From Sorex araneus (Eukaryota; Chordata; Mammalia; Eulipotyphla; Soricidae), in the NCBI RefSeq assembly GCF_027595985.1, contig NC_073305.1, positions 109,636,035 through 109,700,034 of the forward strand: 64,000 bases of DNA. The letters are read 5' to 3'. Under the pieces are notes generated by a model, which ran no database searches, was not told where the DNA came from, and worked only from the letters and a program-made list of their open reading frames with translations. A program made the translations under genes and the position numbers. Positions 35,788 through 48,468 of this stretch are shown piece by piece (within the stretch, counting starts at the first letter, position 1; every line of letters starts with the position of its first letter).

Positions 35788-36225
35788 CATGCACTCGCAC
35801 ATATACACATGTACATATACACAGGCACATACACACATGTGCGCTCATATACACACACGGACACAGACATATGTACACAAGACACACATGCACATGCACA
35901 CACAGACACGCACACATTCATACATTCATGCACACATACACGCACACACACATACACACATGCACACACATACACATACACACATGCACGCACACATAAA
36001 CACGCACGCACACACACAAACATGCACACACAAGCACACAGACATACCAGACACATACACACACATACAGGCACACACACACAGACACACATGCACACAC
36101 ACACAAAAAACACATGCACACAGACAGACCAGACACATGCACACGCACATACTCATGCACATACACATGCACATATACAAACACATGAACATGCACACAT
36201 AAACATGTAAGCACATACACACTGC
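35788..36225. repeat. AC-rich compound microsatellite, about 440 bp
   Basis: ACACATGCACAC, ACATACACACA and related units repeat irregularly over about 440 bp. Long frames on both strands (His-Thr-rich on plus, Cys-Val-rich on minus) result from the repeat and are not genes. Confidence 0.95.
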
Positions 36226-36241
36226 ATATTTTTTAATTAAA

Positions 36242-36419
36242 ATTTTTTTTTTTTGCTTTTTTTGGGTCACACCCGGTGATGCTCAGGGATTACTCCTGGC
36301 TTAGCACTCAGGAATTCCTAGCAGTACTCAGTGGTCCATACGGGATGCCAGGGATCAAACCCAGGTTGACTGCATGCAAGGCAAATGCCCTATCTGGTGT
36401 ACAGATCATTCCAGCCCCA
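36242..36419 (-). mobile_element. SINE-A, near full length
   Basis: T-rich start (tail), GGGTCACACCCGGTGATGC, GGGATCAAACCCAGGTTGAC and head end CATTCCAGCCCC. Confidence 0.92.
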
Positions 36420-37720
36420 ACAGCAAATTGTTAAAGAGCCAATAATTATCCTGCAGAGTTTTGCTTTTTCTGAATAACAAGAGATTGTAAGTACTATTAA
36501 TTGCTACAAAGAATATAGTGAGAAACAGGCTTCCGAATATGGATTGGGCATGTATTCCATGCAAGTGAAAGTGGACCTATTGCTGCACTTAGTTTAGCAT
36601 AGACCTCACCTGAGTGGAACCACTTTCCCACCCATCCTGTCTTGGAGGGGAGAGCCAAAGGGTCATCCTGGACCAGACCATCCCTCTTCTAGTCAGCTCA
36701 AGCTGTTGACATTTTACCACCATGTTGTTAAATATGAATTTTCACATCTAACTCCAATTCTTAAGTATTCTGGCTATTTTCAGTCTCTTCCAATCTTTAG
36801 GACTAAAAGAGTATGGCTACATTACCTCAGCTGAGTTGTACCCTTCTTACATAGCCCAAGACAGAACTAAACAGATGATAAAGATTTGATGATTTCAAAT
36901 ATGGTAGTATTTTAACTCTTTCCTTTTTGTGTTCTCACCACAAACCTTAGTACCAGCACCATATTCTGTATATTAATTATTCTGTATAATATAATATTTA
37001 TTAGGTGCTCTATGCCTTACTGACATTTCATCTCTCTGGCCTGGGAAGTGCGGAGTAGAGATAAATCATGTTGCTAGGATTGTACTAGCAGTCTAGTCAA
37101 CCAGAGATCTATTTAAAAATATCAAGATTAGTTTCAAAGTCTAAAAAATCTCAGCACCACCCAACTCAATTCAATTCACTGTTTCTCACTTAGGTTTCTC
37201 AGTCGAATAACTTCAACTATATTTCATTGATAGTTCCGGTTTCTTTCATACTGTAAGGAGAGGAAAAGAGTAAGAAAAAGAAAAGTTATGTGTAAGTCAT
37301 TTTGTTCCCACTCTCTTCAAACACTATCTTCTTTCTAATACAGTATGGTATGTGGAGCATTTCCTGTTTCAAGGACCATCAGAATGAGTCTCCAGTGAAT
37401 GCAAAGGGTGTACTATATTTTAATCAACATTGCATTCCAAGCCAGAAGAGACAAACATAAGTTGAAGCTGTTTAATTTATTCAGAAATTTTCCTTAAGAC
37501 AAGGATTCTAGTTTTAGGATTTTAGGACTGGGATTAAGAGGGGAAACAGAGACTGAGGACCAGAAGAATAGAAGATAGAAATTTTAGTTAGGAAAATATA
37601 GCTAGAATTGAATCCATTTGGAAGCAACTAAAGACGAGGTATAAATCAAGAAACGAGAACATTTATATGAAGCTGGGGTTGGCATTTGATGGAGGTTATT
37701 AGAGTCCAGGGGCAGAGATG
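36420..37720. other. Unique DNA, no gene seen
   Basis: No repeat or splice-consistent exon was recognised. Confidence 0.4.
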
Positions 37721-37880
37721 TTTTTGTTTGTTTTGAGTTTTGGGACCAGAGCTGTGGTGTTCAGGGCTTACTCCTGGAAGTGCTGGGGGTGACTATCATA
37801 TGGGGTGCTGGGGGTCAAATGGGAAGAGTGGGCTGCCTACAGGGCAAGTGCTTCACCCCTTTGCTCTCTCTCCAGTCCCA
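37721..37880 (-). mobile_element. SINE-A, diverged
   Basis: TTTTGTTTGTTTTGAG tail, GTGTTCAGGGCTTACTCCTGG body, TCTCTCTCCAGTCCC head end. Confidence 0.85.
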
Positions 37881-38909
37881 AGTGATTTGAATTTTATGCC
37901 TGAAGTAACTTAGAAACAGTCGGTGCAAATATCAAATTATATATAGTCCTATTGGACCAGCTGGCTGGAAACACACTTCTAGTCTGCTTTCCTGACCCCA
38001 CCTCCATAAGAAGTTAATTTGTATTGCACAACTCAGTCTTCTGGCTCAGACTGAAACATTTCATTTTTTTTAGAAATTACCAAAAATATTTATAGCTTGA
38101 CTAAGCTAATTTAAAACACATCACCAAAGCATGCCATGCCTTCCATCCTCTGGGCTGCAGCTGTGGGAGGAGCTGCACATCTCTAAGTCAACCCGATGGC
38201 CCGGTCAGAAACTTGCTATTAAAAGCAACACTCCCTATTCAGAAAGACTCTTGCATAGATCATGTAGAATCTCTTTTCCTCGCTAAGTAACCATATGCCA
38301 TGAAGATGCCTATTTCCTAACATGTTTTCTTCCTAACCTAAACTTTCAAGGCATTTGTGCCTTGAGCAAGATCCTGAGCTCATCTCAGGGTGAGGTTTTT
38401 CATGTCCTGACCCAGCAAAATATTTTACCATTTGTTTCCTAATCCAGGAAAAATTGAGTCTTACCCTTGTATAAACCTAAAATTTGCCTTGAAAAAATGA
38501 AAGCAATTAAAAAAACAATTCTGAAACGATTTCCTTTGTTCTGATGAGAAAATTCAACATTTGACCCAAGGCCACAGCCAACCCAGCAAGAATCCTCGCC
38601 ACTATAAGAAGGTAGCCAACTCTACCATGCAGTTTTGAACAACACTCCAGATATTTCAGTGTCTTTTTTCCCCTTAGTGGAAGCTCTGATCATTATTATT
38701 ATCCTCTTTAACATTAAGAGAAACAGCAGACAATTTTCAAATCTCCGAAGTGTATGAAGTTTACAAATTAGGATATAGAACAAACTCTTATTCTTCTGAT
38801 TAAACTAGTAGTGCTCCTCTAAGAAACACTATTTTGTTTATACGTTATGAAAAAGCATGCAGGTACAACAGCAACAAAAACCTGTTTTACTCAAAAATGT
38901 ACACAGAGA
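37881..38909. other. Unique DNA, no gene seen
   Basis: No recognised repeat apart from the TSD copy at 38894-38909. Confidence 0.4.
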
Positions 38910-39081
38910 TGGGGGCTGGGGCAATAGCACAGTGGGTAGGGCATTTGCCTTGCACGTGGCTGACCCAGGTTCGATTCCCAGCATCCCATATGGTCCTCTG
39001 AGCACCACCAATGAGTAATTCCTGAGTGAATGAGCCAGGAGTAACCTCTGTGCATCACCAGTGTGACCCAAAAAGCAAAAT
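38910..39081 (+). mobile_element. SINE-A, full length, young
   Basis: Near-consensus copy with a perfect 16-bp TSD (AAAATGTACACAGAGA) at 38894-38909 and 39082-39097. Confidence 0.95.
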
Positions 39082-39097
39082 AAAATGTACACAGAGA

Positions 39098-40459
39098 AAA
39101 GGAAAATGAAAGGGAAGAGGGGAAGGGGAACATTAAGTAATGGATCACCAGTCACGATTGTTCTAAAAGCTTCTTAAAGCAGATGTTGATTTCACAACTT
39201 GCACTTGATACACATATGCCTCCTGATAAAAGCAAAGGGAACACATTACAAAATCCAAAATTGTCATCACCATAAAACAACATGCAAATTATGATCTTAA
39301 AATAAGCCTTTGAGAAGCCTGGGCAACTTCACTCATGAAGGGACTGTTCCTACTCTCTAACTCGACTAATCTTCAGTGTAGTGAAGATGGAGTTCCTATG
39401 AAGCACAGTGATGTGCTGCATGACATTTAACAGATGAGAAGGGGCCCTCTCCAATAACGCGCCACTTGGTTGAGACAGGGCAGAAAATAGCCTGAAATGA
39501 GTCACACCATGTAAGAAGGTACAAGAGATGATTCACCAGGTCCAAAGGAAAATAAATAGGAGTGAATGGCTAGTGTGCCTAGGGAAACATAGTTCCAGTG
39601 GGAAGAGTTTATTGGTCTCACCACACTGAGCTCCTTCACTGAGCTCAGTGATGAGACGCTGCTCCTGGCAACGTCATGGATGGCGGTGCAGGAATAGTTC
39701 TTTTGAGGGTGGTAGCATTGCAGTGGCTCCTGGTTTTCAGTTCAGGATCTCTGTTGCTGAAGGATACATCTGCACTAAGTGCTCTTAAGTGTATGATGTG
39801 AAATGATTTATCCAGAAGATTTCATAGCTGGCATCAGATAAAACATTTGGAATCATTTAGATGGTACATTACCTAGAGGCAGCATTCCCTCCCCAAAGCT
39901 AAATTTAAACCATTCCTGTCATTTCAGACTCTAATGAAATCTGTTTCTCATAGGATGTCTCTGTCTTGGAAACAACATGTGACACCCCCCCCCCACTCCC
40001 CACCCCTGTAAAATGCAAGAAAATTTAAAGCAGATAAATTACCCACCCTTTTACTTCACTCTCTATCTCCATCTCTTTCCCTCTTCCATCTCCCTCTCTC
40101 TTTTTTTTTTAAAGAAAAATATTTAAGACAAGAATAAGGAATACATGGAAGTGATAAAGTACTTCCCAGGATTAGAGGAGCTGGTGGCTGCCAATAGCTC
40201 ACAAGCAGCAGTGCTGACTGACTCATGCAGAAGTCCCAGAGGGATCTTGGTTCCCTAGGTTACTCTCTAGAAGAAGAGGACAGAAAATGTGATATGATAA
40301 ATATTCCCACAGAATCACTGTTCTACTGATTCCAAGGGAACCACAGCTTACATTGCTCTTCTCCATGCTGGAGTGTAAATAAGTTGATGTCCTACGTTGC
40401 TAAAATCCTAACAGAAAACACTCAACACATATTTATGCTTGCATACACACACGCGCGCG

Positions 40460-40505
<46 letters not shown>

Positions 40506-41142
40506 ATGATTCAAGATCCAATCTGATTGAGTTATCCTGTGTTTAAAAAGCTTAAATATTGAAAGACTAGCTAAAATCTTCCAGTATTTTCTGGTTTAAT
40601 TTAAAAAATAAGATCAGTATGTGAACATTAGAATCTATATCTCAACTACAGAGTTCAAAGCCTTTCAAAAATTAACTACCAAGTTTAAGCAGAACCCAAG
40701 AAGTGTTTCCATGTTAAGTTCCAACAAAGATACCCTGCACTGCACTGATAATGATAACCCAGAGTGAAAAAACTTGCCTGTATTCATCACTTATTATGTC
40801 AGTTTATAGAATAAATTACTGTTTTGTATAACTTTCCATATTACCTTGCAATGAGAGGTCTGCAAAGTTCAATTGCAAATACATCTATAGAATACAACCA
40901 TATTCATAGTGATAAAATGGCATTGCCATATTCTACACTGGCTCTATCCTAAAAATTAGACTGGTATTTACAAACATCACTTGGGCAGACTTAGCCCAAG
41001 GTAAATTTCTCAATAAAACTTTGTCAATTGAAGCTAATCATCTTCTTGGTTATCACTCTCTTTACTTAACATGGAAAAAGTTTGATTGGTTGCATGTTGC
41101 CATTTAGAATGTAAAGAGAACCCATGTTTTCTTTTTGATTAA
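39098..41142. other. 2 kb of unique DNA with a CA microsatellite
   Basis: 40447-40503 is (CA)n with a GCGCGC start. A C-run lies at 39985-39995. The 39.3-40.3 kb part is less AT-rich but shows no exon. No gene is supported. Confidence 0.45.
40447..40503. repeat. (CA)n microsatellite
   Basis: A long CA run preceded by CACGCGCGCGC. Confidence 0.95.
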
Positions 41143-41247
41143 ATCACTGTATCACTGCATCCTGTCATCCTGTTACTCATCGATTTGCTCGAGCGGGCCC
41201 AGTAACGTCTCCATTGTGAGACTTGTTACTGTTTTTGGCATATGAAA
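41143..41247 (-). mobile_element. SINE-B, head missing
   Basis: Body end with ATCACTGTATCACTG repeats, GCTCATCGATTTGCTCGAG-like motif, up to GTTTTTGGCATATG. Confidence 0.85.
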
Positions 41248-42013
41248 CACATAGTAATTAGCAGAACCTAGCAATGCCTACATCATCATTCAAATATTTT
41301 TAAAGTACCTCAAGATGCTTCATAGCAAAAATTATGAAACTATCAGAATTAAATATAAAACTAGGTACAACTACTGATATCAACTGAAAAATAATCACTG
41401 TGAAGGAAATTCAAGTTTTAATAAGTAGAGAACTTTACTAAAGAGATAATTCAGCCAAAAGAGAACACAGATCTTGGAGAAACCATCCAAATACTGTGCA
41501 ACCAGTCCCCATCTCAAGTCTGGTCTCAATTTGTGTAAGTAAGCAACACTTAGAATGTAAACACAAAACTAGCTCTTCTGTAACAAACAAAAAGAAGACA
41601 TCTTGTATCTAATATTTCCAGTTCACTAACAAAGGCCGGTTTCCAATAAATTTGGTTAATAGATGGAGAAGCAGTGCTCGTAACTTCAGTGTATTCCCAT
41701 TTACCCTCTAAATTCAGTGTATCCTGGAGCTCTCAGGACTCAGTACATACAGAAGCCGTCAGACATGCAAGTTAACGGGAGGTGGACATGGGGTCTCAGA
41801 GAAACCCCTTGATCTCACAAACTCAGTTCAGTCAGTTATCTGTGTTTGGGAGGATGAAAAGACCAAAGGTTATTTGAATTTCTTATCCTCAAAAAATAAC
41901 CCAGTAGACATGAGGGCATCTCAAGTTCCTTCCTCTAGAATCTCATAAACATGACAGGGTAGATTCAGAGTGTGAACTTTTGGATATTATTTTCATGTCT
42001 CACCACAGAATTG
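41248..42013. other. Unique DNA, no gene seen
   Basis: No repeat or exon recognised. Confidence 0.4.
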
Positions 42014-42191
42014 TCTCTCTTGGAGAGCCCAGCAAGATACAGAGAGTATCTCGCCTGCACGGCAGAGCCTGGCAAGCTGCCCATGGGGTATTTGATACGC
42101 CAAAAACAGTAGCAGAAAGTCTCACTTGGAGATGTTACTGGTGCCCGCTCGAGCAAAATCAATGAGCAACGGGATGACAGTGACAGTGACC
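42014..42191 (+). mobile_element. SINE-B, head missing
   Basis: Starts at CTCTCTTGGAGAGCCCAGC and reads to GATGACAGTGACAGTGAC; the tRNA-like head is absent. Confidence 0.88.
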
Positions 42192-42287
42192 GCAGATCTT
42201 GAGAAAAGTACACCACTGTCTGCTGTGCCTCAACTATGAGGTGTCCCTGTCAGGATGGAGATATTTCCAGGAAACCAAAATTTAAGT

Positions 42288-42292
42288 TCTCT

Positions 42293-42341
<49 letters not shown>
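42288..42341. repeat. (CT)n microsatellite
   Basis: More than 20 CT units. Confidence 0.95.
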
Positions 42342-42342
<1 letters not shown>

Positions 42343-42550
42343 GGCATGCGCCAGTTTATAATAATTGCTGTTCCCTGAGGGTTTTCAATGCTCCTGGTTA
42401 AGACTGCATTGCACTTTTTACAGAGAAATTAGGATGTCTGAAAGGCCATTGACACTGTATAAGAGGAACTTTGAATTATGCCCTATGGTCTGGGCCAAGA
42501 ATACAGGTCCTACTTTGACAAAAAGTCAATATTATTATATATTCAGGTTT

Positions 42551-42722
42551 TGCCCTCCCCCCCCCCCCCGCCCCGGTTCAGCTCAGGGCTTACTCTTGGC
42601 TCTATACTCAGGGATTACTCCTGGCAGAATGCAGGGAACTATATGGGGTGCCAAGGATCAAACCCAGGTCAGCCATGTGCATAGAAAAAACTCTCTACTC
42701 ACTGTACTATCACCCCAGATCC
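42551..42722 (-). mobile_element. SINE-A with C-run
   Basis: Reverse body (GCTCAGGGCTTACTCTTGG, GGATTACTCCTGGCAG) and head; a C-run of about 14 lies at 42555-42569 near the tail. Confidence 0.85.
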
Positions 42723-43904
42723 TGACCAAAAAAAAAAGTCTATTTTATAATAAAAAATGTGATGGCATTCCCACTTATGTCAGAAAAGCTCAAAGAACTT
42801 GTTTTATTTTTAAAACAATTCTTAATGGCAATATACTGAAATAGAAACAGTTGCCAACTTCATAGTGCTTAAACAGGGGATTGTTTGGCATTCCAGCAAA
42901 AGCAGCAAAATTGAATCACTTGGATTAAATCTATTTCATCATTTCCAGTGTAGGTGTCACTAGGCTGACCCGCCAAAGCACCACTCTATGCATCAGCACA
43001 CCACATACTTAATTCAAGATGTGAAACAAAATTCAGAATCATCTTCCTGTTAAACTAGTATTATAAGACTTCGGCTACTTTGAATCCAGTTATTTTTAAA
43101 AGGCAGTCATTGTGCTCATTGGTGCTTGGAATTTTGTTCTAATGGAAAAACCTGTGTAAAATAAATGCTAAGTTTGAAAGTTAGAAGAGCAACTGAGCCA
43201 AATTTATGTATCATTAAAACTATTATCTAAAGAGTACCCTGCACTAACCTAGGATTTTGAGGCACTATTTATTAAGTAGCTGATGGGTCTCTCAACTTTG
43301 TAAAATTATTCACTCTTAATTTATTACAGTGTACTCCACATAAAGTTAGACATGCTGAATATCCTTAGAAATCAAGTTAGGCTGTAAGATAGCATTTTTA
43401 ATGTGTATGTATGCACTTAACTTTTCTGTTATTCAAATAGGACTAAATTACTGCTGTGAGTGGGTATAGTTACATGATGCGAAGGCAACTGCAGGGTTCT
43501 GAAGTGAGTTTTCTATAATACATTTTTCTCAGAAACGGGAAGGAAAGCGGGACTAGGAATAAGATCGTCAGTATTTGTTCATATGGCCATTCAAACTTCA
43601 GCATGGTCACTCACAATGGGAACATGAACTTAATCTATTGCGCTGCTCCCGGTATCCCGAGGTGCAGGGATGCAATCAAAGAAAAATGAACTCACTCTTT
43701 TTTTTTAATGGACGAGAACCTCCCAAGGAGTGCTCAGGGAATCGAGAGCTATTTATGGTGACACTCTGGAGTGATGAAATATGAGAGATAGATTCTAATC
43801 CCTGTGCATAGAAGAAATGAGTCTCTGACCACAGAACTATCTCAGAGGCTCTAGAAACTCAATTTTATTTTATATATTTTTTCCTGATAAAAATTTAATT
43901 TTTA
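42723..43904. other. Unique DNA, no gene seen
   Basis: No repeat or exon recognised. The 43700-43760 segment (GTGCTCAGGGAATC) may be a SINE-A scrap. Confidence 0.35.
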
Positions 43905-44288
43905 TAATTTATTATTTATTGATACACCATGATACAGTTACAAAGTTGTACTTGATTAGGTTTCAATCATATAGTGTTCCAACACCTGTCCCTTCACCTT
44001 CACCAGTGTACATTTCCCACCACCAATGTCCCCTGTTTCCCTCCCACCACCTGCCTCTATAACAGGCATTTTTCCTTTCTCTCCCTCTCCCTCTCCCTCT
44101 CCCTCTCTCTCTTCCTTTCCTTCTGTCCTTTTGGCATTACGGTTTGCAATAGAGGTACTGAAAGGTTATCATGTTTGTCACTTTACCTAATTTCAGCACT
44201 CAGTTCTTGTCCAGAGTGATTCTTTCCAACTATCATTGTCATAATGGTCCTTTCTCCTATCCTACCTACCTCCCCCCTACAACGCTTG
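43905..44288 (-). mobile_element. LINE-1 3' UTR
   Basis: Reverse: TTACAAAGTTGTACTTGATT, CCAGTGTACATTTCCCACC, a CTCTCC block, and TTTTGGCATTACGGTTTGC, GTTCTTGTCCAGAGTGATTC. Used here as the reference for the inverted copies. Confidence 0.88.
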
Positions 44289-44289
44289 A

Positions 44290-44392
44290 GGCACCCCAAA
44301 CAGCCCCCTGCACTCCACCAGGAGTGATCCCCAAATGAAGAGCCTGGAGTAAGCCCTGAACACTGAATCAGTACACCCTCAAAACAAAAAAC
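44290..44392 (+). mobile_element. SINE-A body fragment
   Basis: CACCAGGAGTGATCCCCAAA, GAGCCTGGAGTAAGCCCTGA; the head is missing. Confidence 0.7.
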
Positions 44393-44887
44393 TGTCATGG
44401 AGATTTTTATGGGAATTGCATTGCATCTCTTATGTTAGACAAAAAACAGTCATTTTAACAATGATTATTCTAATCCATGAACAAGAAATGTTTCCACTCC
44501 TTGTATATTTATATTTATATTTTTCATTACAATGGGTCTTATACCTCCTTTGCTAAGCTGATTCCTAGATAACTGTTAAATTGATTACTAGATTAATAAC
44601 AATTATCCACAATCATAAATGGGATGGTTTGTGCTTTTGGTAGCGGGGGTTTCCCAAGTGGTGCTCTAACTATTCTTGTTTGGATGCTACTTCAGTTTGT
44701 TGATTATATCCCAGCAGTCTTTCTAGCCTGTAAGATTTCATTCTAAAGATCTGCTGTGACTTTTATGTGGGCTCCTTTATAGGTAACTTTTGGGTTTGAT
44801 CTCACTGTTCTCAGAATATATCTCCGGGTCTTGCCATTTTAATTACGATGTGCTATGATGTTTTTGTTTGGACTTATTATTTAAAAT
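44393..44887 (-). mobile_element. LINE-1 / half-L1 fragments, old
   Basis: 44393-44640 (GGGAATTGCATTGCATCTC, GTCATTTTAACAATGATTATT, TAAGCTGATTCCTAGATAA) follows an old L1 in reverse. 44700-44880 (AAGATTTCATTCTAAAGATC, CTTTATAGGTAACTTTTGGG) follows an ORF1/HAL1-like region. Confidence 0.65.
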
Positions 44888-45052
44888 TTTGTTGTTGCTT
44901 TTGTTTTAGACCACACCTAGTTCTTAGGGCTTACTCCTAGTTCTATGCTTGGAATCATTTTGGAGGGGCTTAGAGGAACATATGGGGTGATAACCCAGGG
45001 TCAGAGGCATGCAAGGCAAACACCCTACCACTGTACCATTGCTCTGGCCCCT
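44888..45052 (-). mobile_element. SINE-A inserted in the L1 remnant
   Basis: Reverse body (GACCACACCTAGTTCTTAGG) and head (CTGTACCATTGCTCTGG). Flanked by TTAAAATTT and TTAAATTT, a probable TSD. Confidence 0.8.
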
Positions 45053-46460
45053 TAAATTTATTCTGATTGGAATTCTAGGCTTCATGGATCTAGATAGTTA
45101 AACTGATCTTCAGACTGAGAAAGTTTTGGGCTATTTTTGTCAAAATTTCTCCCTTAATCTCTCCTCTTTCTGGAGCCCCTATTATGTGGGTATTATTTCT
45201 CTCCAGCCTTCCCATAGATCTGATACTTCATTTTTCTTTTCAAATCCATTCACATCCCCCTACCAGCTGTCCTCATCTCTGGAGGACAGAGACCTCCAAT
45301 TTGACCCCCTACCAACTAAAACTGATTTTAGTTTCTTGTTTATCTCAGGTCCTTCATGTAAATGAAGTTATACCCTATTACTCTTAACTCATTGCAGATA
45401 CTCTCAAGACACATGACCCACATCTTATTTACTCAATCGACTATCATCACTAATCTTGGCCACTGTAAACCTGTAAACACAACAGTGAATGTAGAGGATT
45501 ATGTATACTTTTAATAATTAGGCTTTTCTTAAGATATTCTGAAATTGTTTATAGTGTATTATTTATTGAGAATGCCATATGCTGTTTCCAATGTGACTGC
45601 ACAAATTTACATTCCTACCAAAAGTGTATAAGGGCTTCCTTGTCTTCATACGTGTTAACATTTGTTTCTATTATCTTTCTGATAATAGTCAATCAACAAG
45701 AGTGAAGTGACAATCTAATTTTGGATTTGATATGCATTTCCTTGCCAATTAGTGATACTGGCGTCTTTTAGTAGTATCTGTCATCTGTCTGTATATTTAG
45801 AGTGTATACTCTGATCGTCTGTCCATTTTAAATTGGATTTTTAAAAACTGTGAGTTCTGTAGTAAAGATTAACCTTTTCAGACCTATGATTTGAAAATAT
45901 TTCCCATTTAGTGGGTTGCTTCTTCATTTTAAAAGAAAATGATTCCCTTCGCTGTTCAGCTTCTAAATTTGATACTCTATTGTCAAATACAGCTATTTTG
46001 CCCCTACATTTGGGGGCCAGATCTAGAAAAACTATTTTCAGAAGAAGTAGTTTAACACTTATATTTTCTTCACGAAATTTCATGGACTCAGAAATTGTAA
46101 CACAAATTTTTAATACCCTTGAGGACTCAAGTGTATTTCATTTGAAGCTAGTGCTGTTTTCCATTTGTTTAAGGAACTATCTTTTCTGCTCTATATTTTT
46201 GGCATCTTTGCCATAAGTTAACTGACTATAAATAGATGATTTATTTCTGGACTTATTTTCTATAACGTTGCTGTTTTATGTAAATGATAGTTTTAATTAC
46301 TATAGTTTTGTAATGTAACTTGAAATCAGAACTCTCGATTTTTTTATGATTGCCTTAGCTATTTGTGGTTCCATACAAATTAAGATTGTTTTCTATTTTT
46401 ATGAAAAATGACACTGAGATTTTGATAGAGGTAATTCTGTTCATAAGGAATAATTCTTCC
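45053..46460 (-). mobile_element. LINE-1 remnant, old, long
   Basis: 45053-45350 (CTCCTCTTTCTGGAGCCCCT, ATTATGTGGGTATTATT) fits an L1/HAL1 ORF1 region in reverse. 45370-46460 fits the 3' part of an old L1: GTGACAATCTAATTTTGG, TTTGATATGCATTTCCTTG, TTTAGTGGGTTGCTTCTTC, GTGGTTCCATACAAATTAAG. All frames are broken. It ends shortly left of the IBTK 3' UTR. Confidence 0.7.
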
Positions 46461-46870
46461 AACACAGATGTCAATATAGTACAAAATATAGACAAACACG
46501 GTAGTGAAATGGATCAAGATTATATTTTATTGCACATTTGCTTATAAGTCTGATGCTTTTGGATCAAGCAAAACCTCAATTCTTGAGTTAGTTTCAACCA
46601 CATTTCTATCATATCAACTTAATTATAGCAGTAAATTGCCTGTATGCACCCCTAGATTTCTGCCCCAGGAACTAGAACATTAACTTGTCTCAATATGTCT
46701 TCGTACTGTAGCAAGAGTAAACATTTGTTTTTGTTTTAATTTAAGCGCTCCAAACCAAATCAAACAACAAACTGTAAAGAAAATCTATTCATATGACCAG
46801 GCTCTGAGAATTTCTAAATGAGAAACAACAAATCAACCTTCTATTCATTTCCTGTACGTATAATAAAACA
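46461..46870. other. Spacer between L1 remnant and IBTK 3' UTR
   Basis: No gene seen; it could include a longer IBTK 3' UTR form, given a further TTTATT at about 46527. Confidence 0.35.
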
Positions 46871-46876
46871 TTTATT
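46871..46876 (-). terminator. Candidate IBTK polyadenylation signal (AATAAA)
   Basis: AATAAA on the minus strand about 710 bases after the IBTK stop codon, the first canonical hexamer that I noticed in the 3' flank. T-rich stretches lie downstream of it. Use is inferred. Confidence 0.45.
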
Positions 46877-47582
46877 TAATTCTTTTAACACTTTAATAAA
46901 CTGATCTGCTCACAATTATGATCCCCTCTCCACCATAAAACAACACACAATGACTACAAGTCTGAAAGAGTATTATCTTGGAGGTGTTAAGAAAGCATGT
47001 TTATATTTCTTTTCCACTGCTCTCCATATCTTAATGCAAAATGGAGAATGTGCTATCCAAACCCAAATATGGCATTTAAGCATTTCAAGTTTTAAATAGA
47101 TACAGAACATTCATAGCTTGATGAAAAGACACAAAAACAGAAACACACTACTAAAACAAAAATAAAATTTTAGCCAGTAGCAGATCAGAAATAATGGCAG
47201 ATGCTTTAAGTTTATGAGTGTCAATATAATAAAGGTGCAACAGATATATGGCAAATCCTAAAATAATGAAGTCATTTTCAATTTATCACTTTTAAATCTT
47301 AGACTTCATTCAGGTTTTCCTTTTAAGACTATTCAGAACAGAAGTTTCTATTTAAATTTAATGTAACAAGTTTTTCCTCACAATTTTACATGAAATGTAA
47401 CTAAAATCACAATTTGGAGGATTTTTTTAAAATCACACAAACATTACACTTGAGTGAAGAAATTACGTGTCCTTATTTCATCTAGAATGAATCCTATCTT
47501 TCTTGTCATATTTCTAGAATTTTCTTTTATATTTTTGAACTACCACAATTTATGAAAAATGCAACTCCAACTGCAAGGCAGA
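46871..47582 (-). other. Probable IBTK 3' UTR
   Basis: AT-rich sequence left of the stop codon, largely free of the young SINEs found on both sides, read on the minus strand. It ends at a canonical AATAAA (plus-strand TTTATT at 46871-46876), which would place cleavage at about 46845-46860. The extent is inferred from the poly(A) signal only; no transcript evidence was available. More distal signals exist near 46527. Confidence 0.55.
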
Positions 47583-47714
47583 CTAGCATCCATGCTTATT
47601 CCACATAGGTACTGCCAGTGGTCCCTGTGGTGTCCTTTCAACAATCACAAATTCATCAGGGTTACCAACTGCTTCATAGAAAACCAGTAAGTCCTGTATT
47701 GCACGTTCTTCAAT
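47583..47714 (-). CDS. IBTK: IBTK, terminal coding exon
   Basis: Last coding exon of the inhibitor of Bruton tyrosine kinase. The known protein has ankyrin, RCC1-like and BTB domains and acts as a BTK inhibitor and CUL3-type ubiquitin ligase adaptor; this exon encodes only the extreme C-terminus, beyond those domains. It reads 43 residues plus TAG, starting IEERAIQDLLVFYEA, passing through VIVERTPQGPLAVP and ending MWNKHGC. I recognise this end as IBTK from memory. The acceptor is a good pyrimidine-rich TTTCAG at 47715-47716, and the exon starts in phase 0, matching the phase-0 end of the exon at 49180-49312. The reading frame is intact, with no frameshift or premature stop, so this looks like a functional gene and not a retrocopy. 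Confidence 0.92.
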   Translation of the reverse strand: MEERAIQDLLVFYEAVGNPDEFVIVERTPQGPLAVPMWNKHGC

Positions 47715-47937
47715 CTGAAAGAATGAAAAGTAAAAAGACTTTCTTTACTCTTTAAATTTACAAACTACGTACAATTCTATTAGCTTCCGACCACATTCTA
47801 TGGACTCTATAGCAGAATTAAATGAGGTATTCCGTTATCCTCTTGTCAAAAGTATTTGCAGCTAAATTCCATCAGATACTTTTATTACTGTACAAGTCTG
47901 GCTCTCTGGTCTTTCAGCTAAATCTGAAATTTCTGTT

Positions 47938-48440
47938 TGTATGTTTTGGCAGTGCTCAGGGAACCATATGCTGGGGACTGAACCCAGATAAGCCACAGGC
48001 AATGCAAATGTATCATACTGTCCTATTTCTCTATCCCCTATATCTGGAATTTTGTGTGTGTTTTGGAGGCCACTTCCATCTTGGTGCTCAGGGCAGCTAT
48101 GTAGTACTTGAGTTCAAACTGAGGCAAACAACATGTAAAGCATGTACACTGACTTTTGAACTATCTCTTTGGTCTCGTAAGTCTGTGGAATTTTAATATC
48201 CCCCACTCCACCCCGCATACACACATACAACAAATTATTTTCCTTAGAGACGGTGTCTGTTGCTTATAAGCTGAGCATCTCATTCAAGTGTAGAGCTAGA
48301 TTACTGTCAAGTTCCCTCTGGTCAATTCCTTTATTTTACTTTGTCATTTTAAAAATTTACTTTCTCTTGGGGCCATACCAGGGCAGTGCTCTGGGATAGA
48401 AACAAACACCTAAGCCCCTGTACTATCTTTCCAACCCCAT
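47938..48440 (-). mobile_element. Three worn SINE-A fragments in the last IBTK intron
   Basis: 47938-48043 (GCAGTGCTCAGGGAACCATA), 48050-48178 (TTGGTGCTCAGGGCAGC) and 48363-48440 (GGGCAGTGCTCTGGG), all reverse, old, and on the same strand as the gene. Confidence 0.65.
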
Positions 48441-48468
48441 CTACTGGTCACTTTTAAGAGCTAAAACA

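Noticed and set aside
35637-36270. His-Thr-rich and Cys-Val-rich open frames up to 150 codons
   Set aside because: Translations of the AC-rich repeat, present in several frames at once.
46365-46547. 60-codon frame near the IBTK 3' end
   Set aside because: Mostly within an old L1 remnant; not a separate gene.
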